DNA of 8,280 nt from Phycisphaerales bacterium (GTDB lineage: Bacteria > Planctomycetota > Phycisphaerae > Sedimentisphaerales > Anaerohalosphaeraceae). The translations under genes and the position numbers were made by a program. Below the pieces are notes generated by a model that was not told the DNA's origin, ran no database searches, and was given only the letters and a program-made list of their open reading frames with translations. Positions 1 through 5,945 of the stretch are shown piece after piece (position 1 is the stretch's first letter; each line of letters opens with the position of its first letter). Where the stretch lies: positions 1-8,280 of the forward strand of contig PMBP01000184.1 in NCBI GenBank assembly GCA_003152975.1, in the 5' to 3' direction.

Positions 1-459
1 TTCTGGATGACCTTCGGCGAGGCGTACCTGACGCACCTGCGGGTCTTGCAAAATGTCGGGATGACGCGGATCGATCCGGTGGAGTTCGAGGGGCACAAGA
101 TCGTCCCGCTGAAGTTCCTCAGGGCCCTGTTGCCCGATCCGGGCTCGCTGGGCGTCAACTATAAAGGCAAGACTTCGATCGGCTGCATTTTCGATGGCGT
201 CAAGGGCGGGCAGAGCAAGCGGATGATGATCTACAATGTCTGCGATCATGCCGAGTGCTGGCGCGAGGTCAAGGCCCAGGCCGTGTCCTATACCACGGGC
301 GTGCCGGCGATGATCGGGGCGATGATGATCATGACGGGCCAGTGGCACGGCGAGGGCGTGTTTAACATGGAGCAGTTCGATCCGGACCCCTTTATGGAGA
401 AGCTGAACATGCACGGCCTGCCCTGGAAGATCATCGAGGGAAAGACCATCGACAACTGA
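1..459 (+). CDS. Carboxynorspermidine/carboxyspermidine dehydrogenase (saccharopine dehydrogenase family), C-terminal part
   Basis: This is the C-terminal end of a saccharopine-dehydrogenase-family enzyme. The reading frame is open from base 1 and ends with TGA at 457-459, so about 152 residues are present and the N-terminal NAD(P)-binding Rossmann half lies outside the window. Conserved family stretches are visible: LLPDPGSLG, NYKGKTSIGC, YNVCDHAECW, SYTTGVPAMIGA and the terminal FNMEQFDPDPFMEKLN. From family knowledge, the enzyme reductively condenses L-aspartate semialdehyde with putrescine (or diaminopropane), giving carboxyspermidine (or carboxynorspermidine) in the cytoplasm. The decarboxylase for the next step, nspC, lies 678 nt downstream, which supports a polyamine role rather than lysine metabolism. 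Which diamine it prefers cannot be read from the sequence. Confidence 0.88.
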   Translation, partial: FWMTFGEAYLTHLRVLQNVGMTRIDPVEFEGHKIVPLKFLRALLPDPGSLGVNYKGKTSIGCIFDGVKGGQSKRMMIYNVCDHAECWREVKAQAVSYTTGVPAMIGAMMIMTGQWHGEGVFNMEQFDPDPFMEKLNMHGLPWKIIEGKTIDN

Positions 460-480
460 GTCCGGATATGAATCGGTTCA

Positions 481-486
481 AAGGAG
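481..486 (+). promoter_or_regulatory. Ribosome binding site fixing the start of the 53-residue peptide
   Basis: AAGGAG lies 8 nt before the ATG at 495. The upstream in-frame ATG at 468 has no such motif in front of it, so 495 is the better start. Confidence 0.7.
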
Positions 487-494
487 AAACAACG

Positions 495-656
495 ATGCGA
501 ATTTTGCAGATTGTGGGCTTTGTTCTCGGTTTGGTTGCCTTCCTTGCCTCGGCCCTGTACACCGGACAGCAGATGGGCGATACGCTGTGGAAGGTCGGCG
601 TCGGGTTCATGCTGTCGGTGATTACCCTGATCCTCCTGTGGCCAACGAAGAAATGA
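495..656 (+). CDS. Small two-helix membrane protein, function unknown (53 aa)
   Basis: I do not recognise a named family. The start at 495 is chosen because AAGGAG stands 8 nt upstream; an in-frame ATG at 468 would add nine residues but has no ribosome binding site. The 53-residue product has two hydrophobic segments, residues about 3-22 and 34-49. They are joined by a short polar loop (TGQQMGDTLWK), and the protein ends in a basic tail (PTKK). This suggests a hairpin membrane protein with both ends on the cytoplasmic side (inference). It begins 35 nt after the dehydrogenase stop and is probably co-transcribed with it. Base composition resembles the GC-rich neighbours, unlike the next gene. 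The regular helix-loop-helix pattern and good ribosome binding site argue for a real gene. Confidence 0.62.
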   Translation: MRILQIVGFVLGLVAFLASALYTGQQMGDTLWKVGVGFMLSVITLILLWPTKK

Positions 657-670
657 GGGGGGGTTAAGGG

Positions 671-1086
671 ATGTGTACAGTCTTTTTTGGATATGAACAA
701 TCCGATCATTTAATTCTTAGCGATTTTCAGCAACGGATGTTTATGACGGCAATTGGGTGTATTGTACCTACGAGATCCGGTCGGGGATATTTTTCGGCAA
801 ACATCGGGGGAGCTTTCGAATGAACGAGTTCGAGACCCTCTTTACAGATCTTCGTCGGCTCGAAAAAGATCCTACCAAGCCGGTCAATTATCAAACCATG
901 GAGGAATGGATCACATTTAATCTCTCGATCGACCGTTTAGGACATGTCTGTATCAAAGGGAGTGTCATTGATGACCATGCGATTGGCAATAAATTGGTCT
1001 TCCAAATGACTCTTGATTACATGGTTCTTCCAAACGCAATCAAGGGTCTCAAAACACTCTTGGAAAAAATCCCGGTTGTTCGGTAA
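671..1086 (+). pseudogene. WapI-family-like immunity protein, interrupted by a frameshift near 733
   Basis: Two frames together make one protein. From ATG 671, behind a purine-rich GAGGGGGGG run at 655-663, the first frame reads a short N-terminus containing SDHLILSDFQQ, then continues out of phase to a TGA at 821-823. From about 733 a second frame, open to TAA 1084-1086, carries the recognisable core: YDGNW (742-756), FRMNEFETLFTDLRRLEKD, TMEEW (895-909), LGH (937-945), GNKLVF and LPNAIKGLKTLLEKIPV. That series matches, from memory, the WapI-type immunity family, whose members neutralise a C-terminal toxin domain of a cell-wall-associated contact toxin. Restoring one A in the CAGCAAC stretch (728-734) would join both frames into about 138 residues, close to the family's usual length. 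A 109-residue product from GTG 757 is possible but has no ribosome binding site and lacks the N-terminus. No toxin gene is visible. The gene is AT-richer than its neighbours. It could also be an intact gene with a sequencing error. Confidence 0.6.
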
Positions 1087-1103
1087 GAGATGTGCCAATA
1101 GAT

Positions 1104-1139
1104 ATGATTGAAAATTGAAAATCGGAAATTTTGAATCAT
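1104..1139 (+). repeat. Inverted repeat (possible hairpin) covering the nspC start codon
   Basis: The arms ATGATTGAAAATT (1104-1116) and AATTTTGAATCAT (1127-1139) are inverted copies with one mismatch in 13, separated by a 10-nt loop. The right arm contains the first two bases of the nspC ATG. In RNA this could hide the start codon, but the stem is almost all A-U and therefore weak. A role is inference only. Confidence 0.45.
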
Positions 1140-2280
1140 GCTGAAGTATGATTTATCGCGTGTATCGACGCCGTGTTACATGATCGACATGGGCCTCTTG
1201 GAAGGCAACCTCAAGGTCTTGGCCGATGTGCAGGCGCGGACGGGGTGCAAGATTCTGCTGGCGTTGAAGGGGTTTGCGGCGTGGAGCACCTTTGAGTTGT
1301 GCGGCCGGTACCTGCACGGTGCGGCGGCCAGCAGTCTGCACGAGGCCAAACTCGCCGCCGAGTACTTCCGCAAGGAGGTGCACCTGTGCGCCCCGGCCTA
1401 TCGCGACGACGAGATGGGCGAGTACCTGCGGATCATCGACCATGTCGTGTTCAACTCCTTCGCTCAGCTTCGCCGTTTCCGGGGGGCCGTTGAATCGGGC
1501 GGGCGGCCGGTGGAGATCGGACTGCGGGTCAACCCGCGGCACTCGGAGGTCAAGACCAAGATTTATGACCCCTGTGCGCCGGGATCGCGGCTGGGGATTC
1601 CCATCGAGCAGTTCGAGCCGGACGCCCTGGACGGTATCGACGGGCTGCACTTTCATACACTGTGCGAGCTAAATTCCGATTCGCTGGAGCGGACGCTGGC
1701 GGCCGTAGAGCGGCAGTTCGGCCGGTTCATCCCGCGGATGAAGTGGGTCAACTTCGGCGGCGGGCACCACATCACCCGGCCGGACTACGATGTCGATCTG
1801 TTGTGCCGACTGGTCAGCGGATTCATCGACCGCTACCGCGTGGGGGTGTATCTGGAGCCCGGGGAGGCGATCGCGCTGAATACGGGGTTTCTGGTCGCGT
1901 CGGTGCTGGACATCGTGCACAACGAGCTGGATATCGCGCTGCTGGACACCTCCGCCAGCGCTCACATGCCGGATGTCCTGGAGATGCCGTATCGGCCGCG
2001 GATCGAGGGGGCCGGAGAGCCGGGCAAGCTGGCACACACTTACCGCCTCGCGGGGCCGACCTGCCTTGCGGGGGATGTCATCGGCGATTACTCGTTCAAT
2101 CGGCCGCTGAAGGTTGGCGATAAGCTGATTTTTCACGACATGGCCCACTACACGATGGTCAAGAACACCATGTTCAACGGCATCAATCTGCCGGATATCG
2201 TGCTCTACGATCCGAAGTCCGGCGGATTCAAGCTCCAGCGGCGGTTTACCTATGAGGACTTCAAGTCGCGATTGTCGTGA
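1138..2280 (+). CDS. nspC: Carboxynorspermidine decarboxylase
   Basis: This cytoplasmic, PLP-dependent alanine-racemase-fold (fold III) decarboxylase removes CO2 from carboxyspermidine or carboxynorspermidine to give spermidine or norspermidine. At 380 residues it is full length for the family. Visible motifs in order: LLALKGF with the PLP lysine at K44, HFHTLCE at 171-177, the glycine-rich phosphate-binding NFGGGHH at 205-211, EPGEA at 240-244, LDTSASAHMPDVLEMPYRP, and GPTCLAGD with the catalytic cysteine at about C309. The substrate-side enzyme, a saccharopine-dehydrogenase-family protein, ends at 459, so the two pathway steps are linked on one strand. Two unrelated small genes lie between them. 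Only a weak purine stretch (CGGAAA) precedes the ATG, and an AT-rich inverted repeat overlaps the start. All key residues look intact, so it should be active. Confidence 0.95.
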   Translation: MLKYDLSRVSTPCYMIDMGLLEGNLKVLADVQARTGCKILLALKGFAAWSTFELCGRYLHGAAASSLHEAKLAAEYFRKEVHLCAPAYRDDEMGEYLRIIDHVVFNSFAQLRRFRGAVESGGRPVEIGLRVNPRHSEVKTKIYDPCAPGSRLGIPIEQFEPDALDGIDGLHFHTLCELNSDSLERTLAAVERQFGRFIPRMKWVNFGGGHHITRPDYDVDLLCRLVSGFIDRYRVGVYLEPGEAIALNTGFLVASVLDIVHNELDIALLDTSASAHMPDVLEMPYRPRIEGAGEPGKLAHTYRLAGPTCLAGDVIGDYSFNRPLKVGDKLIFHDMAHYTMVKNTMFNGINLPDIVLYDPKSGGFKLQRRFTYEDFKSRLS

Positions 2281-2329
2281 CAAAACCAATATCCACAGAT
2301 TACGATCCTAATATAACATCGGAGGTCGC

Positions 2330-2902
2330 ATGAAAGTCGTCGCGTTCAACGGAAGCCCCCGCAAGGAGGGCAACACCGATATCCTGGTTCATCAGGTGTT
2401 CACCGAGCTGCACAAGGAAGGCATCGAGACCGAGCTGGTCAACCTGGCGGACCTGTCGATCCGCGGGTGCACGGCCTGCTACGGGTGTTTCACCAACCGC
2501 GACCGGCGGTGCGTGATCGACGACGGGCTCAACGAGTGCGTCCAGAAGATGATCGACGCCGACGGGATCATCCTGGCCTCGCCGACTTACTTTGCCAATG
2601 TCTCGTCGGAAATGAAGGCGTTGATCGACCGGGCGGGCCTGGTGGCGCGGGCCAACGACGATCTGTTCCGCCGCAAGATCGGCGCGGCCGTCGTGGCGGT
2701 ACGGCGCGGCGGGGCGTGCGCGGTTTTCAGTTCCATCAACTACTTTTTCCTGATGTCGCAGATGATCGTGCCGGGCTCGATATACTGGAACATGGGCTTT
2801 GGCCTGGAGCGCGGCGATGTCCGCGAGGATGAAGAGGGCCTGCGGACGATGAAGGTGCTGGCCAGCAACATGGCGTGGCTGATCAAGAAGACGAGGATAT
2901 AG
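2330..2902 (+). CDS. Flavodoxin-fold NAD(P)H-dependent FMN oxidoreductase, iron-sulfur flavoprotein-like
   Basis: This is a 190-residue cytoplasmic flavodoxin-fold protein of the NADPH-dependent FMN reductase superfamily. The N-terminal strand and FMN phosphate loop read VVAFNGSPRKEGNT (residues 3-16). A cysteine cluster follows at C47, C50, C53 and C61, a CX2CX2CX7C arrangement that fits the compact motif described for archaeal Isf proteins binding a 4Fe-4S cluster. A second flavin-contact region reads ASPTYFANVSSEMKALIDR. The start is secure: GGAGG at 2321-2325 lies 4 nt before ATG 2330. The stop is only 9 nt before the apbE start, so the two are probably one operon. Related family members without a cluster also keep some of these cysteines, so cluster binding is a suggestion. 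The electron donor and acceptor are unknown. Confidence 0.85.
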   Translation: MKVVAFNGSPRKEGNTDILVHQVFTELHKEGIETELVNLADLSIRGCTACYGCFTNRDRRCVIDDGLNECVQKMIDADGIILASPTYFANVSSEMKALIDRAGLVARANDDLFRRKIGAAVVAVRRGGACAVFSSINYFFLMSQMIVPGSIYWNMGFGLERGDVREDEEGLRTMKVLASNMAWLIKKTRI

Positions 2903-2911
2903 GATTTCGTC

Positions 2912-3958
2912 TTGTCATATGTCGCCAATAGAAATCGTATGCGTGCAGCAAGGTTGATTGTTCCCGTTGTGCTGGTGGTCGTGGTGGGGGTGGGGCTACG
3001 GCAGTATCAGGCCGGCCGGATCGTCGCGGTTGACACCGGCTTTCGCGGGACGATGGGGACCTGGGCGCAGGTGATCGCCGTCGGGCCCAACGCGGTCGCC
3101 GAATCATGCGCGGAGAAGGGCTTTGCCGAGCTGGTCCGCATCGACGAGGCGATGAGCGACTTCAAGGAGACCTCCGAGCTGTCGAAGGTCAACCGCGATG
3201 CCTTCCGCGAAAAGGTCCCCGTTAGCGAGGAGTTGTTTTCGCTGTTGCAGACTTCCGTCGAATACAGCCGCCTCAGCGACGGGGGTTTTGATGTCACGAT
3301 CGGCCCGCTGGTGGATCTGTGGCGCAAGGCCGGCCGGACCAATACCACGCCGACCGAGGCGCAGCTTGCCGCGGCCCGCGCGAAGGTCGGTTACGAAAAG
3401 CTGATCCTCGACCCGGCCGATCGCTCGGTACGGTTCGCCGTCGAGGGGATGCGGCTGGACCTGGGGGCGATCGCCAAGGGGTACGCCGTCGATCGGGCAA
3501 TCGAGATCCTACGGCAGGGGGGCGCCGTCGGCGGGATGGTCAACCTCGGCGGCAACATCCGGACTTTCGGCCGGCCGGTGGGCGACAAGCGCAACTGGAG
3601 AATCGGCCTGCGGGACCCGACGGATCCGAATCACATTCAGCTTACTCTGCGGCTGGATGGCTGGGCGGTCGCGACCAGCGGGGACTATGAACGGTTCGTC
3701 TTCGTCGAAGGCCAGAAGGTCAGCCACATCCTCGACCCGGCCACGCGCCGCGGGGCAACGGGTCTGACGAGCGTGACGATCCTGGCGCGGACGGGCCTGG
3801 AGGCCGACGCCCTTTCGACGACTGTTACCGTGATGGGCAAGGACAAGGGACTGGCCCTGATTGAACGGCTGCCCGATACCGAGGCAATCCTGATCGAACC
3901 CGATAAACCCGACGAGCCGATCTTTTCGTCCGGGGTCAAGGATTTTGTCATCCCGTAA
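2912..3958 (+). CDS. apbE: FAD:protein FMN transferase (ApbE family), membrane-anchored
   Basis: ApbE enzymes split FAD and attach FMN covalently to a Thr/Ser of target redox proteins, usually on the outer face of the cytoplasmic membrane, with a Mg2+ cofactor. The 348-residue product is full length. After a hydrophobic anchor (about residues 14-28) the core contains SDGGFDVTIGPLVDLWR, LDLGAIAKGYAVDRA (from L182), the glycine-rich NLGGNIRTFG (N211 onward), WRIGLRDP, VATSGDYERF, SHILDPATRRG and the metal-binding DALSTT beginning at D299. No lipobox cysteine is seen, so it looks like a signal-anchored protein, not a lipoprotein. The chosen start is TTG 2912, with AGGA 7 nt upstream. An in-frame ATG at 2939 would give a more typical short signal peptide but has no clear ribosome binding site. 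It follows the flavodoxin-like gene by 9 nt. No obvious flavinylation target is present in the window. Confidence 0.92.
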   Translation: MSYVANRNRMRAARLIVPVVLVVVVGVGLRQYQAGRIVAVDTGFRGTMGTWAQVIAVGPNAVAESCAEKGFAELVRIDEAMSDFKETSELSKVNRDAFREKVPVSEELFSLLQTSVEYSRLSDGGFDVTIGPLVDLWRKAGRTNTTPTEAQLAAARAKVGYEKLILDPADRSVRFAVEGMRLDLGAIAKGYAVDRAIEILRQGGAVGGMVNLGGNIRTFGRPVGDKRNWRIGLRDPTDPNHIQLTLRLDGWAVATSGDYERFVFVEGQKVSHILDPATRRGATGLTSVTILARTGLEADALSTTVTVMGKDKGLALIERLPDTEAILIEPDKPDEPIFSSGVKDFVIP

Positions 3959-4037
3959 GTACTGCCACCGTTCCAGTTCAAAAGTGGCTGGCCAAAATTG
4001 CCGATACGGAGGGTGATCGAGTTCTTACAGGATTCCA

Positions 4038-4436
4038 ATGGCTGAGCGGATACCGATATTGGTTGTGGATGACGACCCGGACTTTCTGGAGCTGGTGTCG
4101 TACAACCTGCGCCTGTCCGGATTCAGCGTTTCCATTGCTGAAAACGGCCCTACGGCCCTGGCAATCGCCCGGCAAACGCCGCACGCCGTGATCCTGCTGG
4201 ATACCACCATGCCCGGTATGAACGGCTTGGAGGTCCTCAGCGAACTTCGCCATGATCCCGCAACCGAAAAGGTTCCCGTATTCATGCTCACTGCTCGTAC
4301 CAAGATCGGCGAAATCGACCGGGCCTTCGAGATCGGCGCCAACGACTACATCTCAAAGCCCGTCGAGCTGGCCCGCCTGGGGGCTATCGTCAAGGCCAAG
4401 CTCCAAAAGCTCAGCGTCTCCCCGAAATCGAAATAG
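4038..4436 (+). CDS. Stand-alone receiver-domain response regulator
   Basis: The 132-residue protein consists of one CheY-like receiver domain and no output domain. Acidic pocket residues D11-D13 (VVDDDPDF), the phospho-acceptor D55 (LLDTTMPGMNG), the conserved T85 (MLTAR) and K107 (YISKPVE) are all present, so it should accept a phosphoryl group. It is cytoplasmic. Family knowledge says such proteins act as phosphorelay intermediates or by protein-protein contact. AGGA lies 5 nt before the ATG. It begins 79 nt after apbE with no terminator visible between them, so read-through is possible. No histidine kinase is visible next to it, so its partner is unknown. The short basic C-terminal tail (SPKSK) carries no recognisable motif. 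Confidence 0.9.
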   Translation: MAERIPILVVDDDPDFLELVSYNLRLSGFSVSIAENGPTALAIARQTPHAVILLDTTMPGMNGLEVLSELRHDPATEKVPVFMLTARTKIGEIDRAFEIGANDYISKPVELARLGAIVKAKLQKLSVSPKSK

Positions 4437-4482
4437 TCACACCAAAGACAAAGTCGGAGAAAACCAACCGACGGCATCGCTG

Positions 4483-4507
4483 TAAGTCTTTGCATATAAA
4501 AGACTTA
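4483..4507. repeat. Perfect 9-bp inverted repeat upstream of the small-peptide promoter
   Basis: TAAGTCTTT (4483-4491) and AAAGACTTA (4499-4507) are exact inverted copies around a 7-nt AT-rich spacer. The repeat ends 15 nt before the predicted -35 box at 4523. It is followed by mixed sequence, not a T-run, so it is a poor terminator for the response regulator. A binding site for a dimeric regulator is possible (inference). Confidence 0.5.
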
Positions 4508-4522
4508 TGAAAAATAAATCTC

Positions 4523-4551
4523 TTGCTTTTTTGCCCCCCTTCTGGTAGAAT
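4523..4551 (+). promoter_or_regulatory. Predicted sigma70-type promoter with extended -10
   Basis: TTGCTT (4523-4528) and TAGAAT (4546-4551) are separated by exactly 17 nt, and TG at 4543-4544 completes an extended -10 (TGnTAGAAT). Transcription would begin around 4558, giving a leader of about 58 nt before the 31-residue gene at 4616. The terminator at 4760-4787 would close the transcript at about 230 nt. Confidence 0.6.
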
Positions 4552-4615
4552 AACCCTTGATAAGTGGATTCGGTTTGGCTTCGGATCCGGGGGGTTTTTG
4601 GAAGGGAGCTTGACA

Positions 4616-4711
4616 ATGAGTAAATTCTACTGGACTGTGTGGGCGCCGTTTGTGGCCACCAAAAAGCGGATTTTGATTCTTGCCATTGCCAGCTACATCG
4701 CTCTGTGCTGA
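4616..4711 (+). CDS. Small hydrophobic peptide, function unknown (31 aa)
   Basis: The gene is short but has all the parts of a real unit: its own promoter (4523-4551), AAGGGAG at 4602-4608 standing 7 nt before ATG 4616, and an intrinsic terminator 48 nt after the stop. The product begins with an aromatic stretch (MSKFYWTVWAPF), has a basic centre (TKKR) and ends in a hydrophobic helix (ILILAIASYIALC, residues 19-31). It could span or sit on the cytoplasmic membrane. The last residue is a cysteine. The frame is open upstream to 4523, but that part lies in or before the predicted promoter and is probably untranslated. I do not recognise a family. Small membrane regulators and type I toxin peptides have similar size and shape, but nothing specific supports either. 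The transcript could alternatively act as a small RNA. Confidence 0.55.
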   Translation: MSKFYWTVWAPFVATKKRILILAIASYIALC

Positions 4712-4759
4712 CCGTGGCCGAGGGGACCTGAAAGACAACTCGTTTAGCGGGACATGAGA

Positions 4760-4787
4760 GACCGGTCAATTTGGCCGGTCTTTTTTT
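4760..4787 (+). terminator. Intrinsic (Rho-independent) terminator
   Basis: GACCGGTCA pairs with TGGCCGGTC across a 3-nt loop, giving a 9-bp stem (4760-4780) with one G-U pair, followed at once by seven T residues (4781-4787). It ends the small-peptide transcript and separates it from hldD. Confidence 0.9.
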
Positions 4788-4862
4788 ACGCGCGGGCGGA
4801 ACGAACGCAACTCATTGCCCGATAATGATTTACATTCGGATGCGAAACGCCCGTCCTTCCCA

Positions 4863-4891
4863 TTGACAGCCATCCTTCCATTCGGTATCCT
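4863..4891 (+). promoter_or_regulatory. Predicted sigma70-type promoter for the hldD operon
   Basis: A perfect TTGACA -35 (4863-4868) is followed after 17 nt by TATCCT (4886-4891, four of six consensus bases). The start would be near 4898, leaving about 45 nt before the hldD ATG. It lies downstream of the terminator at 4760-4787, as expected for a new transcription unit. Confidence 0.6.
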
Positions 4892-4901
4892 CGTCGAATG
4901 G
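4878..4901. repeat. Inverted repeat framing the -10 box of the hldD promoter
   Basis: CCATTCG (4878-4884) and CGAATGG (4895-4901) are perfect inverted copies with a 10-nt spacer that contains the predicted -10 element TATCCT. The position fits an operator for a dimeric repressor, but 7-bp arms can arise by chance. Confidence 0.4.
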
Positions 4902-4942
4902 CCAATTTTGCGATTCATAAACTTGTTTAATCAGGGGCAATT

Positions 4943-5944
4943 ATGATCCTTGTGACCGGCGGGGCGGGTTTTATCGGATCTGCGATCGTGGCGGGCCTCA
5001 ATTCCCGCGGCATCGACGACATCCTCATCGTGGATATCCTGGGTCGGGACGAAAAGTGGAAAAATCTCCGGAATCTGCGGTTTGCCGATTATCTCGAAGC
5101 CGCCGATTTTTACCCCCGCCTGATGCCGACGAGCAACGACTTCCGCTTCGAGGCGATCTTTCATCTTGGGGCCTGCTCCTCGACGACCGAGAGCGATTGC
5201 AGTTATCTGGCGACCAACAATTTTGAGTGCAGCCGGCGGCTGGCGAGTTTTGCGGCTTCGCGGGGGATCCGGTTCATCTATGCCTCCAGCGCGGCGACCT
5301 ATGGCGACGGGGCGCAGGGATTTTCGGATGATGTGGAGGCGATTGAGCAACTTCGGCCGCTGAATATGTATGGCTACTCCAAGCAGATGTTCGACCTGTG
5401 GGCCCGGCGCAACCATCTGCTGGATCACATCGTGGGCCTGAAGTACTTCAATGTCTATGGGCCCAACGAGTATCACAAAGGCGAGATGCGGAGCTTCATC
5501 CTCAAGGCCTTCGAGCAGATCCGCGACAAGGGCCGTGTGGGGCTCTTCAAGTCGTATCGGTCCGACTTCGCCGACGGCGGGCAACTCCGCGATTTTCTGT
5601 ACGTCAAGGATGCGGTGGCGATGACGCTGTTCTTTCTCGACCGGCCGGATCTGGCGGGGATCTTTAATGTCGGCACGGGCCAGGCGCGGAGCTGGAACGA
5701 CCTAGCGGCGGCGGTGTTTGCGGCGATGGGACGGCCGGCGGCGATCGACTATATCCCGATGCCGGATATCCTCCGCGACAAATACCAGTACTACACCTGC
5801 GCCGAGATGACCAAGCTTCGCGGGGCCGGATACAAGCAACCGACGATGGCGATGGAAGAGGCGGTGAAGGATTATGTACAGAAGTATCTGGTGAAAGGCG
5901 AGTATCTCAGCAAAATCGAAAGGCCACAACAAAAGGAGGAGTAA
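4943..5944 (+). CDS. hldD: ADP-L-glycero-D-manno-heptose 6-epimerase
   Basis: HldD converts ADP-D-glycero-D-manno-heptose into the L-glycero form, the last step in making the activated heptose of the lipopolysaccharide inner core; it is cytoplasmic and binds NADP. At 333 residues it is full length. It opens with the dinucleotide-binding GGAGFIGS and then shows FHLGACSSTTE, YASSAATYG (residues 113-121), and the catalytic Y145-S-S/K pattern seen here as GYSK with Y145 and K147. The epimerase-specific FNVYGPNEYHKGEMRS follows, then LRDFLYVKD and FNVGTGQARSWNDLA. AGGGG at 4933-4937 lies 5 nt before ATG 4943, and a TTGACA promoter stands about 50 nt upstream. No other heptose or LPS gene is in the window. 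Its presence implies a diderm envelope with heptose-containing glycans. Confidence 0.96.
   Translation: MILVTGGAGFIGSAIVAGLNSRGIDDILIVDILGRDEKWKNLRNLRFADYLEAADFYPRLMPTSNDFRFEAIFHLGACSSTTESDCSYLATNNFECSRRLASFAASRGIRFIYASSAATYGDGAQGFSDDVEAIEQLRPLNMYGYSKQMFDLWARRNHLLDHIVGLKYFNVYGPNEYHKGEMRSFILKAFEQIRDKGRVGLFKSYRSDFADGGQLRDFLYVKDAVAMTLFFLDRPDLAGIFNVGTGQARSWNDLAAAVFAAMGRPAAIDYIPMPDILRDKYQYYTCAEMTKLRGAGYKQPTMAMEEAVKDYVQKYLVKGEYLSKIERPQQKEE
5934..5939 (+). promoter_or_regulatory. Shine-Dalgarno of the YcxB-like gene inside the end of hldD
   Basis: AGGAGG sits in the last coding triplets of hldD (Lys-Glu-Glu), 6 nt before ATG 5946. The hldD stop at 5942-5944 is one base from the next start, so translation of the two is likely coupled. 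Confidence 0.75.
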
Positions 5945-5945
5945 T

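Noticed and set aside
728..734. Programmed -1 frameshifting as explanation of the split WapI-like gene
   Set aside because: The junction has no X-XXY-YYZ slippery heptamer in the right phase; a simple lost A explains it better.
1076..1108. Possible promoter before nspC (TTGTTC and TATGAT)
   Set aside because: The spacing is 21 nt, too long for a sigma70 promoter, and no better -35 fits the TATGAT box.
1669..2289. Long minus-strand open frame of 206 codons opposite nspC
   Set aside because: It is the antisense shadow of an intact nspC in GC-rich DNA and has no family resemblance.
2312..2317. TATAAC resembling a -10 box before the flavodoxin-like gene
   Set aside because: No acceptable -35 lies 16-18 nt upstream, and the box overlaps the leader close to the ribosome binding site.
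4931..5584. Minus-strand open frame of 217 codons opposite hldD
   Set aside because: hldD is complete with all catalytic motifs on the + strand; the antisense frame is a by-product of its codon use.
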